Source of the DNA: an uncultured Bacteroidales bacterium
Lineage (GTDB): Bacteria > Bacteroidota > Bacteroidia > Bacteroidales > UBA932
Assembly (NCBI GenBank): GCA_945487035.1
Contig: CALYTI010000003.1
Coordinates: forward strand, 1 to 64,000
Length of the DNA stretch: 64,000 nt
Direction of reading: 5' to 3'
Shown here one piece after another: positions 46,522-54,657 of this stretch. The notes beneath the pieces were generated by a model, which saw only the letters and a list, made by a program, of their open reading frames with translations, had not been told where the DNA came from and did not search any database. The position numbers and the translations under genes were made by a program. Position 1 is the first letter of the stretch. Each line of letters opens with the position of its first letter.

Positions 46522-47601
46522 TTACTTTATGTCAAAATAATCCTTGTATCGGTCATACAGATGTCCTGCCTGCAGATAGGCTGACTGTGGGCTCATGAAG
46601 TGGCTGAACTCGAAGGTAATGGCCTTGTCGTAGCCTGCGCGGGCAGCAGCTTCCAGCTTCATGCGCAGCTTGTCGAACTTGATAGGCAGGAACTTGATAG
46701 GCATATCGCGGTCGAAACTCTCCGCGTTGGTCCAGCACTGCATGCCGTAGCGGTCAGCCAGCTTCTTGTTTACGCTGAAGAACGCGTCCAGCTCGTCATA
46801 GTCTATGTGTCCGTCCTGGAAAGCGCAGGCGTCCACCACGGTGTGGATTCCGCTGAATATTTCATTCCATTCCTCCTCGTGCTTCTGCACGGACACGGCT
46901 TCCTCTTTGGTAAGAGAGCCTCCGGCTGCGGAAACCGCCTTCTTGCCGTCAATCCAAGGGGAAATGAAGGTAGGCAGGCCGCCTGAGATATCCTTGCACA
47001 TCTTTCCCATAGTGTAGAAGCAGTCTATTGCTCCCTTGGTTGCGCGGGAAATCTCGGTGGACAGGTACCATCCCTGGAAGCTCTTGTGGTGGCCGTATTT
47101 GGCCCAAACCTCGTCAATCACGAACTTGTTCACTTCGGTCTCGTACATCATATTGCCAGTATCCCAGTAAACTCCCGAGTCGTAGAGTCCGTAGTAGAAT
47201 TTCATATCATACTTGTCCGCAAGATTGAGGAAAAGCTCGAGCAAGTCCATAGAAGGCATATAGCATCCCTTCTTGAGAAGATATTCACAAGGCCAGGTGA
47301 TGAATTTGCGGTAGCCTGAGCGGATCATAATCACGGTGTCGATGCCGATGGCCTTCATATTGCGGAAATCCTGCTCCCATTCCTTGGGACCCCAGTTCTG
47401 GTGAGGGATGTCGTGGGAGATTTCGTCAAGAAAGGTTCCGGTAATCCTTAGTCCCTTCGCTTTCGGGACAATCAGTCCGCCGGTTGAAGGTGTAGAACTC
47501 TGGAGTGAGCTTCCGTTTTCACATCCGGTGAGCAGGGAAGCGCAGGCAGCTGCGGTTGTTGCCGCTGCCGCCGTTTTGAGAAAAGATCTGCGATCGGTCA
47601 T
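46522..47601 (-). CDS. DUF4434 family Tat-exported lipoprotein
   Basis: 359 residues. The N-terminus TDRRSFLKTAAAAT is a twin-arginine signal, and it ends in a lipobox with Cys-27 (SLLTGC). The rest resembles DUF4434, a TIM-barrel family related to glycoside hydrolases: GLRITGTFLDEISHDIPHQN, DTVIMIRSGYRKFITWP, DKYDMKFYYGLYDSGVYWDT, HKSFQGWYLSTEISRA. Activity is unproved. Tat export suggests folding before export, possibly with a bound cofactor. First gene of minus-strand operon D. Confidence 0.75.
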   Translation of the reverse strand: MTDRRSFLKTAAAATTAAACASLLTGCENGSSLQSSTPSTGGLIVPKAKGLRITGTFLDEISHDIPHQNWGPKEWEQDFRNMKAIGIDTVIMIRSGYRKFITWPCEYLLKKGCYMPSMDLLELFLNLADKYDMKFYYGLYDSGVYWDTGNMMYETEVNKFVIDEVWAKYGHHKSFQGWYLSTEISRATKGAIDCFYTMGKMCKDISGGLPTFISPWIDGKKAVSAAGGSLTKEEAVSVQKHEEEWNEIFSGIHTVVDACAFQDGHIDYDELDAFFSVNKKLADRYGMQCWTNAESFDRDMPIKFLPIKFDKLRMKLEAAARAGYDKAITFEFSHFMSPQSAYLQAGHLYDRYKDYFDIK

Positions 47602-47648
47602 TATAGCTGGTATTTTAGTTTGTGTCCTTTAATTAGGTCAAATTTCAA

Positions 47649-47656
47649 CAAATATA
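47649..47656 (-). promoter_or_regulatory. Promoter -7 element for operon D
   Basis: The minus strand reads TATATTTG, a TAnnTTTG match about 47 bases before the DUF4434 start. It is divergent from the operon C element 24 bases away. Confidence 0.55.
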
Positions 47657-47679
47657 CTAAAAAGCTCGCATAAAATGCC

Positions 47680-47687
47680 TATCTTCG
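47680..47687 (+). promoter_or_regulatory. Possible promoter -7 element for operon C
   Basis: TATCTTCG matches TAnnTTTG at seven of eight positions and is 23 bases before the SusC 3 start. No -33 TTG is visible, so this is tentative. Confidence 0.4.
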
Positions 47688-47710
47688 TATTTACACACAG
47701 ACTATAGCTA

Positions 47711-50700
47711 ATGAAACCAATCCGAAACATTATTGCTGCGGCTGCTTTTCTGGTGCTATGCCAGGTGGCCGGCGCAACTATTCCGGTGAAGGGGCGTGTT
47801 GTGGACAGCAACGGCGATCCGCTTCCCGGAGTATTCGTTCTTGAAGAAGGCGTTGCTTCCAACGGAGTGATGACCGACGACAACGGCAATTACTCAATTC
47901 AGGTAACAGACCAAAACTCCGTACTGCTCTTTTCCCAGCTCGGCTTCAAGGAACTCAGGGAGCCGGTCGGCGCACGCAAGGTCTTCAATGTGACACTCAA
48001 AGACGATACGACCCTTCTGGAGGAAGTGGTGGTCGTAGGTTACGGAGTGCAGAAGAAGGGCAGCATTACAGGCTCCATAGCCTCCATCAACAATGAAACC
48101 CTGACGGCCGCGCCTACGGACAATGTCTCCAATATGCTGGGAGGCAAGCTCCCGGGCCTTGTGTCCCGCCAGACCAGCGGACTCCCGGGAGAGAATGACG
48201 CCCAGGTCTATATCCGAGGCATCAGCACCACCGGCAACAGTTCTCCTCTGGTACTCGTGGACGGAGTGGAAAGGGACTTCTCGAATCTCGACCCTTCCGA
48301 AATCGCTGACATTACCATTCTCAAGGATGCGGCTTCCGCTGCGGTCTATGGAGTGAAAGGTGCAAACGGAGTAATTCTCGTCACCACCAGGCGCGGCGAT
48401 GTGGCCAGCACCCGCGTGACCTACAACGGAGCCCTTACCATCAGCAGCAATGCCGATATGATAGAGCTTCTCGACGGCCCGGGCTACGCCTACTGGCACA
48501 ACCTTGCCACCGACCTGGACGGGATAGCCAGGGACTACTCCGACACCCAGATAGAATACATCAGGAACGGCAACGACCCTCAGGGCATACTCGGCAATAC
48601 CGATTACCTCGACCTTATCTTCAAAAAGGCTGCAATAGGGCACAACCACAATGTCAGCGTCTCCGGAGGAAGCAAGAATGTACGCTACTTCGTAGGCGGA
48701 AGCTATCTTAACCAGGACGGTATCATAGACAATGTCTGGTTCAGGCGCTACAACCTTCGCTCCAACATTGACATCAACCTCACCGACGACCTCACCCTCA
48801 AGGTGGATGTCTCCGGCCGTATTGAGGACAGGCACCAGCCCGGCGTGAGTGCAGGCTCCAGCGACCCTACCGCCTCGCTCGACAACGGAGGCAAGGAAAT
48901 GGGCTATAAGAATATCATATTCTACGCCATTTCCGCCCGCCCTACCACCAGGGCGCAGATGCCGGACGGGACCTATATAGGCTATCAGAATCCTCTCATT
49001 GCCCGCGACGAGTCCGGATTCCAGGAAAAGAACAACTCCTATGTGCAGACAGGCGTCACCCTGCAGTACAATGTGCCTTTCGTGAAGGGACTGAGCGTCA
49101 AGCTTATGGGCAGCTACGACTTCCAGAACACCCTGTCCAAGAAACTGCTGCTGCCCTGCAGCCAGGTGACTCCGCAGTACAGCAGCGCCTCCGGCCCTCT
49201 CACCCTTACTCCGGGCAACAGCCCGCATCTTGCATCGGGAGTCAACCAGCTCACCGAAGCCCATACCCTCTTCTCCCGCTACACCTTCACGGCCCAGATG
49301 AACTACGCCCGCACTTTCGGTGTTCACGAAGTGGGAGGCGACCTCGTTTGGGAGCAGAGCGGCACGGCCGGGAGGTATTTCACTGCATCCAAGCAGAATT
49401 TCCCCATTACGGAAATACCGGACCTCAACTTCTCCACCGATGTGGTTCCCAACTCCGTGCAGGGTTACCACTCCCACTCCGGACGTCAGGGTCTGCTGCT
49501 CAGAGGCAACTACACCTATGATTCCCGCTACATAGTATCCGCATCGCTGCGCGGCGACTGGTCTGCCAAGTTCGCGCCCGAGCACAGGCTCGGTGTGTTC
49601 CCGGCCGTATCGCTGGGATGGAGACTTTCGCAGGAAGAGTTTATGGAAAGCACCAGGGATGTGGTTGACAACCTCAAGCTGCGTGCATCCTGGGGAGTGC
49701 TCGGCAACGATGCCATATCCGATTTCCTTTATGTGCAGGGCATAGGCCTCAGTTCCAAACCTATTGTGGTAATAGGCGGAAAGCCTGTCCAGGGCCTCTA
49801 TACCACCTCGGTTCCGAATGCGGACATTACCTGGGAAACGACTACCACCTGGAATGCTGGTGCTGACGCAAGCCTTTGGAACGGCCTTCTCAGCATTGAG
49901 GGAGACGCTTTCTACAAGCTCACCACAGGCATCCTTCAGTCTCAGGCCGGCCAGAATCCACCTTCAATAGGTTCCAACTTCTCCGCCATAGTCAACAGCG
50001 GAGTGGTGGATGTGCGCGGTTTTGAGCTTACCGTAGGCCACAGCAACAGAGTGGGGGAACTGGAGTATCACCTCAGTGCCAACACCTCCTTTGCGCGCAA
50101 CCGCTACATCAGCATCAACGATTCCGACAACATCCCGTCCTACCAGTCCAAGCTCGGCCAGCCTCTCGGCTCAGTGCTGGGCTATGTCTCCGACGGCCTG
50201 TACAGGGACGAGGAAGACCTCGCACGCTCTCCGAAGACCGGAAGCAATGTGCGTGTGGGAGACATCAAATACAAAGACCTCAACGGTGACGGCAAAATCA
50301 CCGCCGACGACCGCACCTGGATTGCGGGCTCCCAGATTCCGGAGATAATGTACGGGCTCAACCTCGATTTCAAATGGAAGGGCTTCGACCTGATGATGTT
50401 CTTCCAGGGGGCGGCCAACACCGAGATTATGCTTTGCGGCACCTACTCAGCCCTCGGTTTCTCGGACGGAACCTACTACACCCAGGCATTCAAATGGGGC
50501 AGCAATCCGCCTAAGTACCTTGTGGAGGGCAGTTGGACTCCGGACCATACCGATGCGCAGTATCCGCGCCTCAGCACCCAGACCAGCTCCAACAATGTCC
50601 TTCCGAGCGATTTCTGGGCAAGGGACGCCAGCTATCTGCGCCTCAAAAATGTTCAGCTGGGCTACAATCTCCCGGCTTCGCTGACCAGGAAGTTCTATGT

Positions 50701-50851
50701 GGACAATATGCGTGTATATCTGAGCGCTTCCAATCTGTTCACCGTCTCAGGCCTTTCCGCCCTGGGCATAGACCCTGAGGCCCCGAGCGTGAACAACGGC
50801 TACTATCCTCAGCAGAGGGTGGTAAGCGTAGGCGCAAGTTTAACATTCTGA
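47711..50851 (+). CDS. SusC-type TonB-dependent outer-membrane transporter 3
   Basis: 1046 residues. Signal peptide (MKPIRNIIAAAAFLVLCQVA), carboxypeptidase-like domain (GRVVDSNGDPLPGVFVLEEG), plug (EEVVVVGYGVQKKGSITGSI, YIRGISTTGNSSPLVLVDGV) and a beta-barrel ending VGASLTF. No STN domain. It heads operon C, which carries no enzyme, and is divergent from operon D. Five bases after its SD-like AGGAGG comes the SusD partner. Confidence 0.95.
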   Translation: MKPIRNIIAAAAFLVLCQVAGATIPVKGRVVDSNGDPLPGVFVLEEGVASNGVMTDDNGNYSIQVTDQNSVLLFSQLGFKELREPVGARKVFNVTLKDDTTLLEEVVVVGYGVQKKGSITGSIASINNETLTAAPTDNVSNMLGGKLPGLVSRQTSGLPGENDAQVYIRGISTTGNSSPLVLVDGVERDFSNLDPSEIADITILKDAASAAVYGVKGANGVILVTTRRGDVASTRVTYNGALTISSNADMIELLDGPGYAYWHNLATDLDGIARDYSDTQIEYIRNGNDPQGILGNTDYLDLIFKKAAIGHNHNVSVSGGSKNVRYFVGGSYLNQDGIIDNVWFRRYNLRSNIDINLTDDLTLKVDVSGRIEDRHQPGVSAGSSDPTASLDNGGKEMGYKNIIFYAISARPTTRAQMPDGTYIGYQNPLIARDESGFQEKNNSYVQTGVTLQYNVPFVKGLSVKLMGSYDFQNTLSKKLLLPCSQVTPQYSSASGPLTLTPGNSPHLASGVNQLTEAHTLFSRYTFTAQMNYARTFGVHEVGGDLVWEQSGTAGRYFTASKQNFPITEIPDLNFSTDVVPNSVQGYHSHSGRQGLLLRGNYTYDSRYIVSASLRGDWSAKFAPEHRLGVFPAVSLGWRLSQEEFMESTRDVVDNLKLRASWGVLGNDAISDFLYVQGIGLSSKPIVVIGGKPVQGLYTTSVPNADITWETTTTWNAGADASLWNGLLSIEGDAFYKLTTGILQSQAGQNPPSIGSNFSAIVNSGVVDVRGFELTVGHSNRVGELEYHLSANTSFARNRYISINDSDNIPSYQSKLGQPLGSVLGYVSDGLYRDEEDLARSPKTGSNVRVGDIKYKDLNGDGKITADDRTWIAGSQIPEIMYGLNLDFKWKGFDLMMFFQGAANTEIMLCGTYSALGFSDGTYYTQAFKWGSNPPKYLVEGSWTPDHTDAQYPRLSTQTSSNNVLPSDFWARDASYLRLKNVQLGYNLPASLTRKFYVDNMRVYLSASNLFTVSGLSALGIDPEAPSVNNGYYPQQRVVSVGASLTF

Positions 50852-50853
50852 AA

Positions 50854-50859
50854 AGGAGG
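50854..50859 (+). promoter_or_regulatory. Shine-Dalgarno-like AGGAGG before SusD 3
   Basis: AGGAGG starts two bases after the SusC 3 stop and ends five bases before the SusD 3 ATG, the same layout as at SusD 2. Confidence 0.6.
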
Positions 50860-50864
50860 AAAAG

Positions 50865-52529
50865 ATGAAGAACAGATATAATGCACTGCTTGCAGCGGCG
50901 ATGCTCTCCTTCGCTTCCTGCAGTTCGGTTGATCTCGATCCGACCAATCAATATGACGTAGCCTATGCGATGAGCAGCGAGGCAAACGCCAATCTGTATG
51001 TGAATTATTTCTATCAGGTAATCGCCCAGTGGGGCCAGTTCGGCAGCTGCGCGCTCGGAGGTGCCAATTCCAATATGTCTGACGGCCTGACCGACATACT
51101 CAAATACGGAGGCATTGTCAGCGGTACCGGCGACTGCAACCTGATTATGACCGTTTCCGGTCAGCAGAGCGTCACCCGCAATTACTTCGACAGCTGGACT
51201 TCCGGCTACAGCTGGATACGCCGTTTTAACGAGGCCCTCAAGTACCTCGATATGTACAAGGCCAACTTCAGCGATAACCAGTACTCCCGAATCAAAGCTG
51301 AGATTCTCTTTTTCAGGGCTCACGTGGAGTTTATGATGATGCGAAGCCACGCCTCAGTCAAGGACGGACTCGGTATCATCCTCTACGATACTCTGGATGA
51401 GATGTCCATCGCCACCAAGGATACAGAGCGCAACACTCTCGGGCAGTGTTGGGATGCCATCGAAAGGGATGCCCGTTTTGCCATTGAGAATCTGCCTGAG
51501 CCGGCAACGGCCGCCGGAAGGGTGCATCGCTATGCTGCTGCAGCCCTGCTCGCGCGGGCTATGCTCTATGCTGAGCGTTACGACAAGGCGCTGGAGGCTG
51601 TAACAGTAGTAGAAGGCAGCAATCTTTATGGCTATCTCGATGACTACGATTCTATCTTCAAGAGCGTGGACAACAGCGAGGTAATCTGGGGATTTGCCTA
51701 TGCCGGCGGCACTCTCACACACAGCTTTGACCTCAATTACTCCATGCCGGGGGACTATTGCCTTAGCGGCAGCAAGGGAGGCGGCTGGGCCGGTCCTACC
51801 CAGGAGTTCGTCGATGCCTTCGACAGGGCTGACGGCACTCCATATACCATCGATGGGGACAGGTTCATCACTAATGAGAACATCGGCGGCAGGGACCCTC
51901 GTCTTGCATGCTGCGTGCTGTATAACGGCGCCGTATGGAAAGACCGCCCTCTCGAGTGCTTCGAAGGCGGAGTGGACCAGAAATATATGCCATACGGCTC
52001 GGTCAACTCGCCGGGCAATACTGTGACAGGCTACTATATGCGCAAGCTTCTGGATGAAAGCAACACTGATTTCCAGCTCAACGGCTCCTCCCAGTGCTGG
52101 CCGGAGTACCGCTACGCCGAGCTTGAGCTCATCAAGGCCGAGTGCCTCGCACACAACGGGGAGTATGACCAGGCAAGGCAGGTTCTATCCGATTTGCGCA
52201 AGGTGCGTTTCGGCAGGGAAGATGTCGCAACAGCTGAAATCAGCAGCTGGGACAGTGCTCTCGATGCCATTCTCCACGAAAGGATGATAGAGCTCTGCTA
52301 CGAGGGGCACCGTTTCTGGGATCTCCGCCGCACCGGCAGGGCAAAGCAGGTTCTCGACGGCAAAAAGTACACGGGCGTGCTCTGGCGCCCTTCCGGCTCC
52401 GGCTTTGTAGCCGAAAGCATTTCGGCCGATATGGGAGCGCACCGCTATCCGGACAATTTCGACCGTTTCCCTCTCCCTCAATCAGAAATTTCCAACAATA
52501 CGAAGGCAAAGCAAAATGCAGACTGGTAG
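50865..52529 (+). CDS. SusD-type surface ligand-binding lipoprotein 3
   Basis: 554 residues. Signal peptide with Cys-19 (SFASCSSVDLDPTNQYDVAY), helical SusD core (AEILFFRAHVEFMMMRSHAS) and the C-terminal ERMIELCYEGHRFWDLRRTG. It partners the SusC at 47711. It departs more from SusD 1 and 2 than they do from each other, by eye. Confidence 0.94.
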   Translation: MKNRYNALLAAAMLSFASCSSVDLDPTNQYDVAYAMSSEANANLYVNYFYQVIAQWGQFGSCALGGANSNMSDGLTDILKYGGIVSGTGDCNLIMTVSGQQSVTRNYFDSWTSGYSWIRRFNEALKYLDMYKANFSDNQYSRIKAEILFFRAHVEFMMMRSHASVKDGLGIILYDTLDEMSIATKDTERNTLGQCWDAIERDARFAIENLPEPATAAGRVHRYAAAALLARAMLYAERYDKALEAVTVVEGSNLYGYLDDYDSIFKSVDNSEVIWGFAYAGGTLTHSFDLNYSMPGDYCLSGSKGGGWAGPTQEFVDAFDRADGTPYTIDGDRFITNENIGGRDPRLACCVLYNGAVWKDRPLECFEGGVDQKYMPYGSVNSPGNTVTGYYMRKLLDESNTDFQLNGSSQCWPEYRYAELELIKAECLAHNGEYDQARQVLSDLRKVRFGREDVATAEISSWDSALDAILHERMIELCYEGHRFWDLRRTGRAKQVLDGKKYTGVLWRPSGSGFVAESISADMGAHRYPDNFDRFPLPQSEISNNTKAKQNADW

Positions 52530-52530
52530 T

Positions 52531-52962
52531 ATGAAAAGAATATTGACAGCCGTAGCGGCTGCAATTCTTTGCGCAAGTTGCGCAAAGCCGGACGAGAGGG
52601 TCCTCGACAACGACTGCACCCTCAGCACCCTCAAGGCTTTTGTCTATTACGACAGCGAGGATGTCTCTAAAAATGAGGAACTTGACCTTCTGAGCGGAAT
52701 GTATCTCCCGGACAAGGGGAGTGCAAGTTTCACCTTCCCGGAAGATGAATTGAAGTACAACTCTTCAACTCTCCAAAAATGCCGTCTGGAAGCCACTATT
52801 CCATCCACGGCGCGCCTCGAAATGACCGACGAGAATGGCCTGGGACTGGGTTTTGGGCTTGAGGGTTGGCACGATTTGTACAACCGCAGCATCTACTTCA
52901 AGGTGATTGCGGCAAATGGAGATGTTCTTCAATATAAAGTGAGTTGCAGATGTAAGTTTTAA
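52531..52962 (+). CDS. Small one-domain lipoprotein, DUF5018-like repeat
   Basis: 143 residues. Signal peptide with Cys-17 (CASCAKPDERVLDND) and one Ig-like domain (LSTLKAFVYYDSEDVSKNEE, then RSIYFKVIAANGDVLQYKVS). The domain resembles the repeat units at the N-termini of the proteins encoded at 28429, 39241 and 58273, here standing alone. ATG 52531 is chosen because it opens the signal peptide; an in-frame ATG at 52516 overlaps the SusD gene. No specific function can be given. Confidence 0.65.
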   Translation: MKRILTAVAAAILCASCAKPDERVLDNDCTLSTLKAFVYYDSEDVSKNEELDLLSGMYLPDKGSASFTFPEDELKYNSSTLQKCRLEATIPSTARLEMTDENGLGLGFGLEGWHDLYNRSIYFKVIAANGDVLQYKVSCRCKF

Positions 52963-52973
52963 AAATAATTTAC

Positions 52974-52981
52974 TAACTTTG
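52974..52981 (+). promoter_or_regulatory. Possible internal promoter in operon C
   Basis: TAACTTTG fits TAnnTTTG and ends eight bases before the next start codon at 52990, within an AT-rich 27-base gap. It could add expression of the last two genes independent of SusC 3. Confidence 0.45.
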
Positions 52982-52989
52982 ACGGCAAT

Positions 52990-54621
52990 ATGAAAAAAAT
53001 TAATTTCCTCGCGGCCTTTGCAGCCGCTGCGGCAGTTCTCAGTTGCAATCCTGACGATAAGCCGAACAACCAGAAACCGGAAGATGTCAAATTCAGCCTC
53101 TCTGAAGACAACATCAAGGTTTCCGGACTCGAGAAGGAGTATGTGGTAAATGTTGACAATGCAGCCGCTGCTGTTGATATTTATGCAGATTATCTCGATG
53201 CTGACAATATCAAGGCTCTCGACATTAGCTTTACCGGCCTTGAAGAAGGTGTTACCGTTGCTTACGAGCAGGTATTCAACTATGCACAAGGCTCTCAGAA
53301 GGTTACTTTTACAAAGAAAGAGAAGGAGTTTGTGTATTCCTTCTCAGTGACTCTCGGTGAGCCTTCTCCGGAGTTCACTTCCCTGAGTGTTGCAGGTGTT
53401 GCCGTTGCGGGAGGCGAGGTCAAGCTTTCAAGCGCTGTCAAACTCGCAGAATGTGTGGTTGAGTTTGCCGTTTCCCCGGCCGAGACCAAGGTATTTGTGG
53501 ACAATGCCGAAATCGAGTCAGGCGACCCTGTGGACTTTTCTGACAAGGTCAACGGAGTCACCTTCACCCTCAAATGCGCTTCCGTTACCAAGGAAGTCAA
53601 TGTGAAAGCAGTCACTACCGGTATCAGTTCAGTCGTTCGCGTATGGGGACATTATGTAAAGCCTGACAGCTGCACCGACGACTGGTTCGGCACCAAAGTT
53701 ACAGGTGCTCTCGATGCTATCCGCAATGTGGCTCTTTCCGACACCCACGTATTCCTTTCAAAGGATAAGGTAAAGGTCGAGGATGCTATCGACAGAGCTG
53801 GTTGCTATGCAGTTTCCCTTGCCGACCCTTCAGATGTGAAACTTCTTTCCCGCGAGGGCTTTGACGACAATACCCGTTTCTTCTCAGTCACCACTCTCGG
53901 CAACACTCCGTTCCTTCCGACTTTCGTAATGAAGGAAGGAGGACACCTTATTATCTATAAGTACGACAGTCTCGATGCCGACCCTGTGGTTGCTCTCGAT
54001 TATGTCCTTCCTTCCGCAATGCGTCTCGGAGACAAGATTTCTTCAGAAGGAACTCTGGAGAACGGAAAACTCTATCTCTACGACACCACCTCCGGCAAGA
54101 AGGTTCTCTGCTTCGCCGTGAAGGACGGCAAGGTGGAAGCTACCCCTACGGTTATCGACCTCGACACCAAGCAGGCCAACTACGGAGCTTTCTACAAGTA
54201 TGACGACACACACTTCGTCTGCTCTACCGCCGGCAGCGCAGCCACAATGTTCACCCTCAGCGGCACGCTTGCCGAGGCTGAATTCCAGTTCAGCACCACC
54301 AAGTTCCCTGTGCCGTCACACGGTTTCAGATTCTTCACTGTCAATGAAGAGGAATATATGGCATTGGTAAACCTCAGAAATTCTTACCAGGACGGACAGT
54401 TCAGGGTTTATCCTATGGCCGGAGCTACCCTCGAGGACAAGGTCAATGCCGATATCAATCCTTTCGTCTATTATCTCGGAGACCCGGAAACCAAGGAAGA
54501 CGGAACCAGAGTCAAGAACGGCAACGGACTTGGCGACGGAGACTTCCGCGTCATCGACGGCCGCAACTACTATGCTGCCTACGTGCCGGGAACGGGACTC
54601 TCACTTTTCGAACTCAAATAG
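52990..54621 (+). CDS. Propeller-like surface lipoprotein
   Basis: 543 residues. Signal peptide with Cys-19 (LSCNPDDKPNNQKPED). Two Ig-like domains at about 30-210 (EKEYVVNVDNAAAAVDIYAD, SLSVAGVAVAGGEVKLSSAV), then from about 215 a repeating-strand region (VVRVWGHYVKPDSCTDDWFG, LENGKLYLYDTTSGKKVLCF) ending YAAYVPGTGLSLFELK. The C-terminal part shares its pattern with the end of the next gene product. I do not recognise a named family with confidence; position suggests a surface glycan-binding role. Confidence 0.6.
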   Translation: MKKINFLAAFAAAAAVLSCNPDDKPNNQKPEDVKFSLSEDNIKVSGLEKEYVVNVDNAAAAVDIYADYLDADNIKALDISFTGLEEGVTVAYEQVFNYAQGSQKVTFTKKEKEFVYSFSVTLGEPSPEFTSLSVAGVAVAGGEVKLSSAVKLAECVVEFAVSPAETKVFVDNAEIESGDPVDFSDKVNGVTFTLKCASVTKEVNVKAVTTGISSVVRVWGHYVKPDSCTDDWFGTKVTGALDAIRNVALSDTHVFLSKDKVKVEDAIDRAGCYAVSLADPSDVKLLSREGFDDNTRFFSVTTLGNTPFLPTFVMKEGGHLIIYKYDSLDADPVVALDYVLPSAMRLGDKISSEGTLENGKLYLYDTTSGKKVLCFAVKDGKVEATPTVIDLDTKQANYGAFYKYDDTHFVCSTAGSAATMFTLSGTLAEAEFQFSTTKFPVPSHGFRFFTVNEEEYMALVNLRNSYQDGQFRVYPMAGATLEDKVNADINPFVYYLGDPETKEDGTRVKNGNGLGDGDFRVIDGRNYYAAYVPGTGLSLFELK

Positions 54622-54657
54622 AAACACACCACAATTAATTAACTAAAAACAATTTAC

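Noticed and set aside
47894..49585. 563-codon minus-strand open frame within SusC 3, and similar frames at 26760-28253, 35838-37193 and 38019-39437
   Set aside because: All lie wholly within or across well-supported SusC/SusD genes and show no domain or signal peptide; GC-rich third positions create such shadows.
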